Below are positions 7,929 to 16,481 of a stretch of 38,628 bases of DNA, in pieces (positions within the stretch are counted from its first letter, which is position 1; each line of letters starts with the position of its first letter). Below the pieces are notes generated by a model, which was given only the letters and a program-made list of their open reading frames with translations, was not told the DNA's origin and made no database searches. Where the stretch lies: the NCBI RefSeq assembly GCF_000430785.1, contig NZ_AUMR01000053.1, positions 1 through 38,628 on the forward strand, written 5' to 3'. The translations under genes were made by a program, and so were the position numbers. The DNA is from Ectobacillus panaciterrae DSM 19096 (GTDB lineage Bacteria; Bacillota; Bacilli; Bacillales; Bacillaceae_G).

Positions 7929-8515
7929 ATGGGATTTTTCAAGTATAAACGTCGTCGTATCAATCCTTATAATAAAAAACAGATTCAAACATCTGAACCA
8001 ATTGTTACTCAAGTTTTTTCCTCTATTTGGGATAATATTAATTATATCGAGGATTTTTTTACCATTCACACGATCTAAAGTCTTATCAATTTACTTTTAA
8101 CCAAAAAGAGTGTGTTTGTTTTTATTTTGAAACCTTAGTTGACCAGGACAAGCTGGAACAAAAATTTTTTGTTCCACTTGCTAAATACACAAACAAAAAT
8201 AATTTGGACAGTTTTACCCTTGAGCATTTTCCTAAATCAACAAACTTTGATGATATAACGAACAAAATGCTGAACGGATTTTCAATCTTTTATATGGATG
8301 GAGAGCAGCATGTATTTTTAATCGACACAGCTTCAAATTTTGTAAGAAGTACGGATGAACCTCAGAATGAAAAAGTTGTAAGGGGCTCTCATCAGGGGTT
8401 TGTAGAAAATTTAACAATTAACTTAAACCTTCTACGTAAGCGAATTGAAGATCCAAATCTATTTATTCAATACTTAACCCTTGGCAAAAAAACAAACACA
8501 AAAGTTGCAATTGCG
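7929..8515 (+). pseudogene. gerAA-type spore germination receptor A subunit, N-terminal part with frameshift
   Basis: Reads MGFFKYKRRRINPYNKKQ, SEPIVTQVFSSIWDNINYIE, then after a one-base slip near 8070 continues DLKSYQFTFNQKEC, DGEQHVFLIDT, EKVVRGSHQGFVENLTINLN, LLRKRIEDPNLFIQYLTLGKK. The segment RGSHQGFVENLTINLNLLRKRI is the signature of GerA-type A subunits, which help form nutrient receptors in the spore inner membrane. Only about 195 of about 500 residues remain; the membrane half is gone. At 8516 a TAA is followed in the same frame by the tail of a GerAC-type protein, so the middle of the operon has been deleted. Confidence 0.8.
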
Positions 8516-8518
8516 TAA

Positions 8519-8806
8519 TGGTTAGATTTTAAAGTAGCAATAATGGAGTATCCAGAAGACCGATTAGATTCGGAGAAAAAGACCAATTTCCTGACTAAAA
8601 AATTATCCGAAATGCTAACGACAAAAGCCAATAAAATAATCAAAAAAATGCAAGAAGCTAATTCGGACAGCCTTGGTATTGGAAGACATATTATTGCCCA
8701 TCATCATGAAACTTGGCAAAAAATCAATTGGGAAGAAAAATATCCTAATGTTAGCTTTAAGGCAAGGGTAAACGTTGAAATCTCCAAACATGGAATTTTT
8801 AATTGA
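8519..8806 (+). pseudogene. gerAC-type germination lipoprotein, C-terminal fragment
   Basis: WLDFKVAIMEYPEDRLDSEK, ANKIIKKMQEANSDSLGIGR and HETWQKINWEEKYPNVSFKA match the C-terminal domain of Ger(x)C lipoproteins (DxLGxGRxxxxHHxxxWxKI, then VxVNVExxxxG). The signal peptide and first two thirds are absent. It sits in frame right after the gerAA remnant with only the TAA at 8516 between them, which shows one deletion that removed the gerAA 3' half, all of gerAB and most of gerAC. Confidence 0.75.
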
Positions 8807-8809
8807 ACG

Positions 8810-8938
8810 TCAAATTATAATAAATTCTAGCATTGGCGTCAACTGCGCATCGGTTTCATTTAGGAATAAATCAATAGCATAACGGGCAATTCCCCCATTT
8901 GCTCCAAGGAGCAAAACATTAGTCAAATTCCCTTTCAT
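8810..8938 (-). pseudogene. NAD(P)-binding Rossmann-fold protein (NmrA/SDR-like), N-terminal stub
   Basis: MKGNLTNVLLLGANGGIARY then AIDLFLNETDAQLT is the first beta strand, glycine-rich loop (GANGGIA) and helix of an atypical SDR/NmrA-like protein. Homology appears to end at AQLT; the frame stops eight codons later. It converges on the gerAC fragment, so it is another deletion remnant. Confidence 0.6.
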
Positions 8939-9024
8939 TCTAAAGTATAGAGAAACCAATATTAGTCCACTATGAAGTTTGTACATATTTTTGTTTTTGA
9001 TACATGTTGCTCGCCTCGCTTTAA

Positions 9025-9077
9025 ATGAAAAGTGCAAGTTTTTTCACGATTTTCGTGATTTCCCTTGCACTTTTCAT
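9025..9077. repeat. Large inverted repeat with nested hairpin
   Basis: Outer arms ATGAAAAGTGCAAG (9025-9038) and CTTGCACTTTTCAT (9064-9077) are perfect over 14 bp. A second stem TCACGA/TCGTGA sits in the loop. A T-run lies between the stems, not after them. It may be a terminator between converging units or a small repeat element; the function is not known. Confidence 0.55.
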
Positions 9078-9199
9078 ACCTTATACTCTCGTTATAGACT
9101 GATAGCAAAAGCTTTTTCTTTTGTTCAGTAGACATTAATTCATTAATTACATTATTTATCTTCCTTCCTTAGCCAGAATTTTCTGCACTTGTTTCCATC

Positions 9200-10054
9200 T
9201 CAAAAATGATCAAATACTCTTTCCAACATAGATTTTTCCCATTCCTTATCAGCAGGGTCGGCAGACAATCTTTGGTTGGTATCGATGGAGCGGATAACGT
9301 TCATTTCCTGTTCACTCAACTCAAAGTCCCAGATGTCAAAATTACTTTTAATACGGCTCGGAGTTGCAGATTTCGGAATCGCAATTGCTTCTTCCTGTAC
9401 ATGCCAGCGCAAAATGACTTGTGCGGTTTCTTTGCCATACTTGTCTGCAATTTGCTGAAATTGCGGATGGGAAAGCAGGTCCTGCACACCATGCCCTAAT
9501 GGACTCCATGCTTCCAAATAGATGTCGTTTTCCTTCAAATAAGCACGGAGTTCTTTTTGCTGAAAGATTGGATGGCATTCCACCTGATTGACTACCGGCT
9601 TTACGCTTGCAACTTCAAGCAAATCCTTCATATGCTGGATTGTATAATTGCAGACACCGATGGCTTTAATTTTTCCTTGATGGTAGTATTCTTCCATTGC
9701 TTTCCAGCTCCCGATATTGTCACCATAAGGCCAGTGCTGAAGATACATATCAAGATAATCCAGCTGTAACCGCTCCAATGTTCCTTCTATCGCTTTCTTT
9801 GTTTTCTCATATCCAGTATCCTGCACCCAGAGTTTAGAAGTGATAAACAGTTCATCACGGTTGATGCCCGATGCTTTAATGCCTTCACCGACTGCCCGTT
9901 CATTCATATATACGGCTGCGGTATCTATTAAACGGTAGCCATCTTTTATTGCCGTGGCCACGGTCTTTTTGCAAAGTTCGGCATCCGTAATCTGCCACAC
10001 TCCGAATCCTAGCGCCGGAATTTTCACGCCATTTTTCAAAGTAAAATAGTTCAT
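9200..10054 (-). CDS. Aldo/keto reductase (DkgA/YtbE-like), first of a tandem pair
   Basis: 284-residue cytosolic NADPH-dependent reductase of aldehydes and ketoaldehydes. The catalytic tetrad is visible as D44 and Y49 (LIDTAAVYMNE), K74 (ITSKLW) and H107 (MYLQHWPYGD); the Gln before H107 is unusual, as Ile or Val is normal. NADPH-binding PKSATPSRIKSN is near the C-terminus. ATG 10057 and ATG 10054 are adjacent; AGGAGG ends three bases before the first and six before the second, so the second is favoured. It lies 56 bp after a closely related gene on the same strand, and the pair follows an MFS exporter, a likely aldehyde-detoxification operon. Confidence 0.85.
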   Translation of the reverse strand: MNYFTLKNGVKIPALGFGVWQITDAELCKKTVATAIKDGYRLIDTAAVYMNERAVGEGIKASGINRDELFITSKLWVQDTGYEKTKKAIEGTLERLQLDYLDMYLQHWPYGDNIGSWKAMEEYYHQGKIKAIGVCNYTIQHMKDLLEVASVKPVVNQVECHPIFQQKELRAYLKENDIYLEAWSPLGHGVQDLLSHPQFQQIADKYGKETAQVILRWHVQEEAIAIPKSATPSRIKSNFDIWDFELSEQEMNVIRSIDTNQRLSADPADKEWEKSMLERVFDHF

Positions 10055-10110
10055 CATTTACCTCCTGTGATCGTATGAATTGGTTTGCCTTTGCTACTCA
10101 GTTTTAAAGA

Positions 10111-10962
10111 TTATATGTCCAATACCCAGCTTGTTATTTTCTTTTTGACTTCTTCATCTTCAGGGTCATTGGAAAGCCTCTTGTTTGTATCCATACTGCG
10201 GATGACGTTCATTTCCTGCTCCGTCAGTTCAAAATCCCAAATGGCAAAATTGCTCTCAATGCGTTTCTGTTTAGTTGACTTTGGAAGAGCAATCCCACCT
10301 TCCTGCACGTGCCATCTCAGAATGACCTGTGCAGTTTCTTTGCCGTACTTGTCTGCGATTTGTTTCAGCTGCTGGTTTTCAAGCAAATCCTTATTCCCGC
10401 TTCCAAGTGGGAACCAAGCCTCCAGATAGATGTCGTTCTCCTTCAGAAAGGCACGGAGTTCTTTTTGCTGAAAGATTGGATGGCATTCTACCTGATTGAC
10501 TACCGGCTTTACGCTTGCGATTTCAAGAAGGTTCTGCATGTCTCTAATTGAAAAATTACTAACACCGATGGCTTTGATTTTCCCTTCATGATAGAGTTCC
10601 TCCATTGCCTTCCAGCTTCCAGCAATATCGCCATAAGGCCAATGAATCAGATACATATCAAGATAATCCAGTCCTAAACGCTGTAGTGTTCGTTCAAACG
10701 CTTCTTTTGTTTTCTCATATCCAGTATCCTGAATCCAAAGTTTAGACGTAACAAATAATTCATCTCTTTTAACGCCCGATTCCTTTATAGCTTCACCAAC
10801 TGCCGTCTCATTTAGATAGGCTGATGCCGTATCAATCAAACGGTATCCTGCTTGTATGGCTGAAATCAAAATATTTTTACAAAGTTCGGGATCGTTAAGA
10901 TTCCACACACCAAATCCCAATGCCGGGATTTTTATGCCATTGTTCAAATGATAATAGTTCAT
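10111..10962 (-). CDS. Aldo/keto reductase (DkgA/YtbE-like), second of the tandem pair
   Basis: 283 residues, clearly a paralogue of its downstream neighbour along the whole length. The tetrad is complete: D44, Y49 (LIDTASAYLNE), K74 (VTSKLW), H107 (MYLIHWPYGD), here with the normal Ile before His. PKSTKQKRIESN binds the NADPH phosphate. AGGAGG with a six-base spacer precedes the ATG at 10962. The stop of the MFS gene is 38 bp upstream, so exporter and both reductases are probably one transcript. Confidence 0.85.
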   Translation of the reverse strand: MNYYHLNNGIKIPALGFGVWNLNDPELCKNILISAIQAGYRLIDTASAYLNETAVGEAIKESGVKRDELFVTSKLWIQDTGYEKTKEAFERTLQRLGLDYLDMYLIHWPYGDIAGSWKAMEELYHEGKIKAIGVSNFSIRDMQNLLEIASVKPVVNQVECHPIFQQKELRAFLKENDIYLEAWFPLGSGNKDLLENQQLKQIADKYGKETAQVILRWHVQEGGIALPKSTKQKRIESNFAIWDFELTEQEMNVIRSMDTNKRLSNDPEDEEVKKKITSWVLDI

Positions 10963-11000
10963 GTTCTTCCTCCTTAGATTGTTTTTCCCATCTCACTTCA

Positions 11001-12164
11001 TCATCGTGCGCTTGAGAGCGAACGGGCAAGGCCGAAGGAAAAGACCGCGACGACAGCTGCGATTGCAACCGAGGCGGCACTGATCCAAGTGATCTCCATG
11101 ATCGACCAGCCTCCCACGACGATTCCCCCGATGCCGGCGCCTACAGCGAATCCGAACTGTACGAACGAACTGTTCAGACTAAGCGCGATTCCAGAAGCTT
11201 CCGGAGCAAGCGAGACTAGGTTGAAGTTTTGAGTCGGCCCAAACGTCCAGCAAGCGATCTCCCAAAGCATGAGCAACGGAATGGTAACGAGTACCCACCC
11301 AGAGCCAGCGGACAGCAACACTAGGGTGAGAATTTGGACGATCATAGCGCCGAAGATCGTACGGACGATACCGATTCGATCCGCCAGGAATCCGCCAAGC
11401 CTAGAGCCGATCAAGCTCCCTATGCCCAAAGTCATGAGAATAACGCTTATTTCCCGTTGCATCGTCGGCATGACGGCGGTCAGAAAGGGGGTGATATACG
11501 TATCGATAATCGAAAAGCCGATAAACACGAAGAACGAAACACCAAGGGTAACCGCGATCCTCGGATTCTTCAAGAGGGCAAGTCTCTTACCCAGAGGTAC
11601 GGACGCTTCGCCTTCCATGGCCGGAATCGTTCGTGCGACAGCGAAGACTGCAAACAAGCTTAAGAGACCAATGATCCAGAAGATCGTTTTCCAATCATAT
11701 GCGGTTGCCACCATGCGGCCGATGGGGACGCCAAATACAAGGGAGGAGCTAGCGCCCAGTGCGACGCTGGACATCGCACTGCCCTGACGTCCGGGAGGAG
11801 CCAGCTTCGCAGCTATTCCATAAGCTGTGACGATGAAGACGCCCGATCCGATCCCAAGGATAACGCGAGAGGCCATCAGGAAGCCGAAGCCTGGAAGAGC
11901 GAGCATCGAAACGATGCCGAGTAATATGATGGCGAGAGCCAGTAGCAATTGCTTGCGCTGATTCATCTTAGCCGTCGCCACTATGACAAGGGGCGTGCCG
12001 ATCGCGTTGCCAAGTGCGAATACGGTAATCAGCTGTCCCGCTGTCGATACCGATACGCCGGTGGAAGCAGCGATTTTATCCAGCATGCCCACGATGCTGA
12101 ATTGTGAAGTGCCAACAATGAAGCTGATAAGGGTCAGCATGTAAATTTTCCAAGTGTTTTTCAT
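11001..12164 (-). CDS. MFS exporter, DHA1 family (AraJ/PbuE-like), paralogue A
   Basis: 387 residues, 12 helices, no signal peptide. Start MKNTWKIYMLTLISFIVGTS; helix 4 reads SRVILGIGSGVFIVTAYGIA; the central loop is short. It is a close paralogue of the exporter at 21823-22995, sharing the same opening residues, AGQLITVFA, YDWKxIF and LAPEASGI. Its composition is more GC-rich than the flanking reductase genes, which hints at a separate origin. Divergent from an AraC regulator across 216 bp. The likely role is export of a small organic compound or drug. Confidence 0.8.
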   Translation of the reverse strand: MKNTWKIYMLTLISFIVGTSQFSIVGMLDKIAASTGVSVSTAGQLITVFALGNAIGTPLVIVATAKMNQRKQLLLALAIILLGIVSMLALPGFGFLMASRVILGIGSGVFIVTAYGIAAKLAPPGRQGSAMSSVALGASSSLVFGVPIGRMVATAYDWKTIFWIIGLLSLFAVFAVARTIPAMEGEASVPLGKRLALLKNPRIAVTLGVSFFVFIGFSIIDTYITPFLTAVMPTMQREISVILMTLGIGSLIGSRLGGFLADRIGIVRTIFGAMIVQILTLVLLSAGSGWVLVTIPLLMLWEIACWTFGPTQNFNLVSLAPEASGIALSLNSSFVQFGFAVGAGIGGIVVGGWSIMEITWISAASVAIAAVVAVFSFGLARSLSSAR

Positions 12165-12340
12165 GGTATTCTATCTACTCCTTTATCTATAATTTGATCA
12201 TTTTGCGATCATAATAAAAGTTATTGAAAAAGTATCGGCTTCCTTATTATGAAACAAATGAAAAAGCGACTGTTAGCCCATTCATCCCAAATGATTGCCT
12301 AATCCTCTCACAACTGTTTATGTAACTGACGAACAAGCAT

Positions 12341-12346
12341 TATAAT
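12341..12346 (+). promoter_or_regulatory. -10 box of the araC-type gene
   Basis: TATAAT at 12341-12346 lies 34 bp before the AraC start. The matching -35 region (TTTATG or TTATGT near 12318) is poor, as expected for an activated or autoregulated promoter. The divergent intergenic region also holds TGATC and GATCA as a small inverted repeat near 12192-12212. Confidence 0.4.
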
Positions 12347-12380
12347 GGAGTTGTTAGGAATAAAGAACAAGGAGGATTTT

Positions 12381-13298
12381 ATGTCTGAACAAATAGATAA
12401 ACAGCAGGGGGAACTCGCCAAACTCATTGGGCGTTATACAGATCGAGATGGTTCTCACGAGACTGCTATTCCGTCTTTATTTTTCTCTCGTTACTCTACT
12501 GTTACCGAACCAACTTACGGGATTCACAATCCTTCCTTATGCATTGTCGTTCAGGGTGAGAAGGAGGTATTGCTGGCACAGGAACGCTTTAGGTACGGTC
12601 CTGCCGATTACTTTGTTACATCTATTGACTTGCCGATTACCGGCCAAGTCATGGAAGCCTCTTCCGACGTTCCGTATTTGGCTCTCAAGCTTGAATTTAC
12701 GCCGAGTCAAGTCTTAGAGGTCTTAAGTGATGCTGAAATTCGAGTTAGCCAGAAAGAAAATGCTAAGCGGGCTATGTTTGTCGGCCGGATAGAGTCATCT
12801 ATGCTAGATGCAGTAATCAGATTAGCTCGTTTGCTAGACAATCCTAAGGATATCCCGGTGCTTGCCCCTCTATTCACGAAGGAAATTCTGTACAGAGTTC
12901 TACAAGGACAGCATGGAGATGCATTGAAACAAATTGCAATAGAAGGAAGCTCTACCTATCGAATCAGAGACGTTATCGAACATATCATGAATAACTATGA
13001 AAGGTCTTTTCGCATTGAGGAGCTTGCGGAAATAACGAATACGAGTGCTTCTTCCCTTCATAGACACTTTAAAGAGGTAACCGCTATGAGTCCGATTCAG
13101 TTCCAAAAACAACTGAGACTCCAGGAAGCCCGGCGCCTGTTATTATCCGAGTCAACAGATGCCGCTGATGTCGCATTCCGGGTAGGCTATGAAAGCCCAA
13201 CGCAATTCAGCCGTGAATATTCGCGCATGTTTGGTTTTCCACCTAGAGAAGATATAAAGCGCCTGAGGGAGAAATATGACCAAAGGATAAACGCATGA
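12381..13298 (+). CDS. AraC-family regulator, YqhC-like
   Basis: 305 residues. The N-terminal AraC_N-type sensor domain (about 1-190, with YGIHNPSLCIVVQGEKEVLL) is followed by two helix-turn-helix units: FRIEELAEITNTSASSLHRH (about 216-235) and TDAADVAFRVGYESPTQFSR, ending YSRMFGFPPREDIKRLR. The start is ATG 12381, set by AGGAGGATTTT; an upstream in-frame ATG lacks a site. It is divergent from the MFS gene and two DkgA-like reductases. In E. coli the same architecture, YqhC, activates aldehyde reductase genes including dkgA, so control of this cluster by reactive aldehydes is a reasonable inference. Confidence 0.85.
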   Translation: MSEQIDKQQGELAKLIGRYTDRDGSHETAIPSLFFSRYSTVTEPTYGIHNPSLCIVVQGEKEVLLAQERFRYGPADYFVTSIDLPITGQVMEASSDVPYLALKLEFTPSQVLEVLSDAEIRVSQKENAKRAMFVGRIESSMLDAVIRLARLLDNPKDIPVLAPLFTKEILYRVLQGQHGDALKQIAIEGSSTYRIRDVIEHIMNNYERSFRIEELAEITNTSASSLHRHFKEVTAMSPIQFQKQLRLQEARRLLLSESTDAADVAFRVGYESPTQFSREYSRMFGFPPREDIKRLREKYDQRINA

Positions 13299-13321
13299 AT
13301 CCCCTGCTCAACGGGGGATTC
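13297..13321 (+). terminator. Hairpin after the araC-type gene
   Basis: GAATCCCC and GGGGATTC pair perfectly around an 8-9 base loop, overlapping the stop codon. No clear T-run follows, so termination efficiency is uncertain. Confidence 0.45.
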
Positions 13322-13342
13322 AAACCCCTTATTAAATTGATG

Positions 13343-13370
13343 TAAAAAGACAAGCCTGATTGGCTTGCCT
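13343..13370 (-). terminator. Rho-independent terminator, minus strand
   Basis: CAAGCC and GGCTTG arms with loop TGATT, followed on the minus strand by TTTTT (plus A-run at 13344-13348). The gene it served is degraded: upstream lies only a frame reading GNSINVHPNYSKPLKGKNK (about 13375-13455). A similar stretch, SINVHPNF, recurs near 24430. Confidence 0.5.
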
Positions 13371-13504
13371 CTTGAGAAATTCCTTTGTTTTTACCTTTTA
13401 GAGGTTTTGAATAGTTCGGATGCACATTAATCGAATTCCCCACATCCAATCCCAAAAATTCACAACTTTTGCTTAGTATATGAACCGTGCGTCAAAGACG
13501 TTTT

Positions 13505-13792
13505 TTAATAATAGGCGAGCTTATCGCCCTTATTATTCAGGATGGAACGGATATTTTCTTTGCGAATCCGCATAAAAACCGTTTCGATACCTAGTTTGTA
13601 AAAGCGTTCTTTAAAAAAAGCGTCTTTAGCCGGGCTATTATAACCTTTTCCGTGATACGGTTTTCCAAGCCAAGTGCCTAAAAATCCAGCATTATCTTCT
13701 ATATCGTATAAAGTAATTGTACCGATTCGATTCCCCCATTCATCAAGAATAGTCCGAGAAATTAATTCGCCGCGCTCTTCGGCCTCAATTGT
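13505..13792 (-). pseudogene. GNAT acetyltransferase, C-terminal fragment
   Basis: About 95 residues: ERGELISRTILDEWGNRIGT, ITLYDIEDNAGFLGTWLG, PYHGKGYNSPAKDAFFKERF, YKLGIETVFMRIRKENIRSI. It resembles the central strand, acetyl-CoA loop (normally Q/RxxGxG/A; here PYHGKGY) and C-terminal strands of RimJ/RimL-like N-acetyltransferases. The N-terminal half is missing: the frame begins where the repeated 3' block (13792-13970) joins it. No start codon or ribosome binding site is present. Confidence 0.65.
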
Positions 13793-13970
13793 TTGTTTTT
13801 TGGTACTTTACTTATATGAACTCAACTATTCAGTTTTAGATTGAAACTAAAGTTTTGAGTATTGTCCCAATAAAATTGCTAAATGATCTCGCCCATTCGC
13901 AAACTAAAAAACAGAGCAGTGTTAGCACACTGCTCCTGAAAAGAGAGGAACTCCGTTACTTCAATAAGGG
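13792..13970. repeat. 3' repeat block, copy A
   Basis: About 180 bp, nearly identical to 26888-27060 (copy C) and, in its right half, to 21535-21636 (copy B). Shared landmarks are TTTGTTTTTTGGTACTTTAC, GTCCCAATAAAATTGCT and the terminator hairpin GAGCAGTGT/ACACTGCTC. In copies B and C the block follows directly on tetR sequence; here it joins an acetyltransferase fragment. Confidence 0.75.
13914..13938 (-). terminator. Terminator inside repeat copy A
   Basis: Arms GAGCAGTGT and ACACTGCTC with loop TAGC; on the minus strand TGTTTTTT follows. The same hairpin occurs in the other two copies. Confidence 0.7.
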
Positions 13971-14001
13971 TTAGCATCACTCTCGTCCCTTAAATAGACA
14001 A

Positions 14002-15438
14002 CTATTTACTATTTATTTCAGCAGCCTTACGGGGCCGGACAATCAGCATAACAACGACAACGAGCGCTAACGCAAGCATTACTGTACCACCGGTGAGCGA
14101 GATCGAAATGCGGTGTGCGAGTAGATCCCGGTCGCCGAGGATGGTGGAGCCAGCGGCCGCGAATACCGTGACAAGGATACCGAGTCCGAGAGAACCGCCA
14201 AGCTGGTGGGCAACGTTGACGAGCCCGGAGGCGGCCCCGGCGTCTTTAGAAGCAACACCGGCGATGCCTGCGGCCGTGAGGGGGCCGAGGGAGGCACCCT
14301 GGCCGATACCGATCAGGATCATCGGCAGCGCGATCCCGGTGACGTACAAAGTGTCGGCCGAGATGCGGCTAAGCCAGAACATCCCGATCATCGTTAAGGT
14401 GACGCCACCGGCGAGCAGACGCGCATTGCCGAACCGCCGCGTTAGCCTCGGGACAGCGATGGCTATCGCAAAATTAGCCAGCGTCATCGGTAGAAAGGCG
14501 AGACCGGCCTCAAACGGGCTAAAGTTACTGACGCCTTGTAGGAACTGGGTGATAAAGAACCAGAAGCCCATCATGGCGCCAAGGAAAAGGATGCGGGCCG
14601 CGTAGGCCCCGACGCGCTCGCGGCTCGCGAACAGGCGCAGCGGCATGATCGGCTGCTCCGCGCGCCACTCGTTGAAAACGAAGAATGCAAGCAGCAGGAC
14701 GCCAGCCGTGAGTGCCGCGACCGTGACAGGATTGCTCCAGCCCGTGGTCGCGGAGTGGACGATGCCGTAAACGAGCGCCGTCATGCCGAGGGTTGAGCTC
14801 ATGGCGCCCGCTAGGTCAAACCGACCCGGGTGCTTTTCAGTCTCTGCAAGGTAGCGCGGCGCGGCAAGCATCATTGCGATCCCGATAGGCACATTGATGA
14901 AGAACCCGGCGCGCCAGGAGAGCCAGTCGGTGAAGATACCGCCGAGAAACAGTCCGATACTGGCCCCGACGCCGGCAACGGCGCTATAGTAAGCAACCGC
15001 ACGCGTACGCTCGTGCCCTTCAGGGAAATTCGCCGACAGGAGGGCGAGCGTCGACGGAGCCAGGATTGCGGCGCCGATGCCCTGCAACACGCGGGTGCCA
15101 ATCAGCCAGGAGGCGGACTGTGCCAGGCCAATGGCGAGCGATGCGGCAGTAAAGAGCGCGATTCCGGCGATGAACATGCGGCGCCGGCCGAGGATGTCGC
15201 CGGCGCGTGCGCTAAGCAATAGCAATCCGCCAAAGGCGAGCGTATAAGCGTTCTGCACCCAGGAGAGCCCGGTAGCCGAGAAACCGAGGTCGTGGTGCAT
15301 CTTCGGGAGAGCAGTGATGACGATCGAGATGTCGAGTACGATCATCAAGTAGCTAGCAAGAATGATCGTGAGCACGGCCGTACGATGCGAATGGGATCCG
15401 GCATTGGTAGCAGCCCCAATTCCGTATTCTTTAGTCAT
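14002..15438 (-). CDS. DHA2-family (14-helix) MFS multidrug exporter, EmrB/QacA-like, GC-rich
   Basis: 478 residues. Helix 1 carries LDISIVITALPKMHHDLGFS, the D1-type motif of 14-helix exporters; loop 2-3 reads SARAGDILGRRRMF; helix 5 has VAGVGASIGLFLGGIFTDW (motif C of antiporters). The start is ATG 15438 with AAGGAGG nine bases upstream; an upstream TTG frame is possible but unsupported. The gene is strikingly GC-rich, with many GCG, GGC and CCG codons, against AT-rich neighbours. It probably came from a high-GC donor and gained a local ribosome binding site. It lies downstream of the SDR gene on the same strand, 62 bp apart, so it may be read from that promoter. Confidence 0.88.
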   Translation of the reverse strand: MTKEYGIGAATNAGSHSHRTAVLTIILASYLMIVLDISIVITALPKMHHDLGFSATGLSWVQNAYTLAFGGLLLLSARAGDILGRRRMFIAGIALFTAASLAIGLAQSASWLIGTRVLQGIGAAILAPSTLALLSANFPEGHERTRAVAYYSAVAGVGASIGLFLGGIFTDWLSWRAGFFINVPIGIAMMLAAPRYLAETEKHPGRFDLAGAMSSTLGMTALVYGIVHSATTGWSNPVTVAALTAGVLLLAFFVFNEWRAEQPIMPLRLFASRERVGAYAARILFLGAMMGFWFFITQFLQGVSNFSPFEAGLAFLPMTLANFAIAIAVPRLTRRFGNARLLAGGVTLTMIGMFWLSRISADTLYVTGIALPMILIGIGQGASLGPLTAAGIAGVASKDAGAASGLVNVAHQLGGSLGLGILVTVFAAAGSTILGDRDLLAHRISISLTGGTVMLALALVVVVMLIVRPRKAAEINSK

Positions 15439-15500
15439 GATCTTCTCCTCCTTAATTTCGTATTCTGTAGCCAAAGTCTTCTCTTAATTCTCTTTTTAGA

Positions 15501-16241
15501 TTACCGCTCTTGTTGTGTAGGACGAATAATCATTTCGTTAACGGCTACATCAGATGGTTGTTCAATTGCAAAAGCAATGGCACGAGCAATGCTATCAGCT
15601 TCAATCGCACCTTTATAAATTTCGTCAATTCCTGGTTTCAGATCCATATCTGTAATCGAATTTGTTAATTCAGTATGAACGGCTCCTGGTGAGATAATGG
15701 TTGTACGAATGTCGTTACCATACTCTTCTTTACGCAGACCTTCCGAAATAGCACGTACAGCAAATTTAGTTCCAGCATAGACAGTACTGCCAGCTCCGAC
15801 AACGTGTCCAGCTACTGAAGAAACATTAATAATATGTCCTTCTTTTCGTTCTCTCATTGAAGGAAGAACAGCAGCAATTCCATAAAGAACTCCTTTAATG
15901 TTGACGTCAATCATCTTGTTCCAATCATCAATTTTTTTCTTATAAAGAAATGAATGTGGCATTACTCCTGCATTATTGATTAATACATCAATTTTTCCAA
16001 ACTCTTTAAGAGCATACTCAGCTAGCTCTTCCATTTGTTCATGGGAAGTCACATCTGTTACTTTATAAATAGCTTGCCCGCCATTATTTTGAATTTCCTC
16101 TTGTAATTTCTTTAAACGATCTTCACGGCGTGCTGCCAGCACCAACTTCGCACTCTTTGACGAAAGTTCCTTTGCAGTCGCTTCTCCAATTCCACTAGAC
16201 GCACCCGTAATCATGACAACTTTATCTTGAATATTAGACAT
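15501..16241 (-). CDS. Short-chain dehydrogenase/reductase (classical SDR)
   Basis: 246-residue cytosolic NAD(P)-dependent oxidoreductase. Cofactor loop TGASSGIG at 12-19, NNAG at 89-92, catalytic serine in NVSSVAG (about 141) and YxxxK as Y155 and K159 (VYAGTKFAV). The C-terminal [12 protein letters not shown] follows the usual pattern. ATG 16241 is the natural SDR start, but the frame continues upstream without a stop into a carboxymuconolactone decarboxylase-like segment (see next entry), so a 311-residue fusion is possible. It is driven by copy 1 of the repeated promoter at 16570-16597. Confidence 0.85.
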   Translation of the reverse strand: MSNIQDKVVMITGASSGIGEATAKELSSKSAKLVLAARREDRLKKLQEEIQNNGGQAIYKVTDVTSHEQMEELAEYALKEFGKIDVLINNAGVMPHSFLYKKKIDDWNKMIDVNIKGVLYGIAAVLPSMRERKEGHIINVSSVAGHVVGAGSTVYAGTKFAVRAISEGLRKEEYGNDIRTTIISPGAVHTELTNSITDMDLKPGIDEIYKGAIEADSIARAIAFAIEQPSDVAVNEMIIRPTQQER

Positions 16242-16436
16242 AATATTTAACATCCTTCCATTTTCTTTTGCTTTATTTAAATGAAATCCTAGTTGTTTTG
16301 TATTATCACTCGTTATTAAGTTAGCAACGGTAATTAAACTACGGTCACGTGGATCAAGCTCTTTACGCTCCCAAACATCTCCAAATAAAATATCATCGGT
16401 TAATTCAACAATCTTTGGTGCAAAATCTCCGATCAT
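16242..16436 (-). pseudogene. Carboxymuconolactone decarboxylase-family N-terminal fragment, in frame with the SDR
   Basis: [40 protein letters not shown] and [12 protein letters not shown] match the first half of CMD/AhpD-like proteins (FGDVWERxxLxxRDRSLIT is diagnostic). In the family the next part would be the ENGxTxxEIxExxTHxAFYxGWP segment. Here it is replaced after KENG by RMLNI and then the SDR start. The frame is open across the junction, so either a chimeric CMD-SDR protein is made or this piece is a translated leader. The usual N-terminus before GDFAPK is also short, ending near the repeat boundary. Confidence 0.6.
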
Positions 16437-16481
16437 ATTCTGTACAGCAGTAACTTCCTTTGAATTTGACTTTTTATATCC

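Noticed and set aside
12192-12212. TGATC/GATCA inverted repeat in the MFS-araC gap as a regulator site
   Set aside because: Arms of only five bases; too weak to call as a feature.
14093-15222. Long plus-strand frames opposite the DHA2 exporter
   Set aside because: Shadows produced by GC-rich codons; the minus-strand protein has clear exporter motifs.
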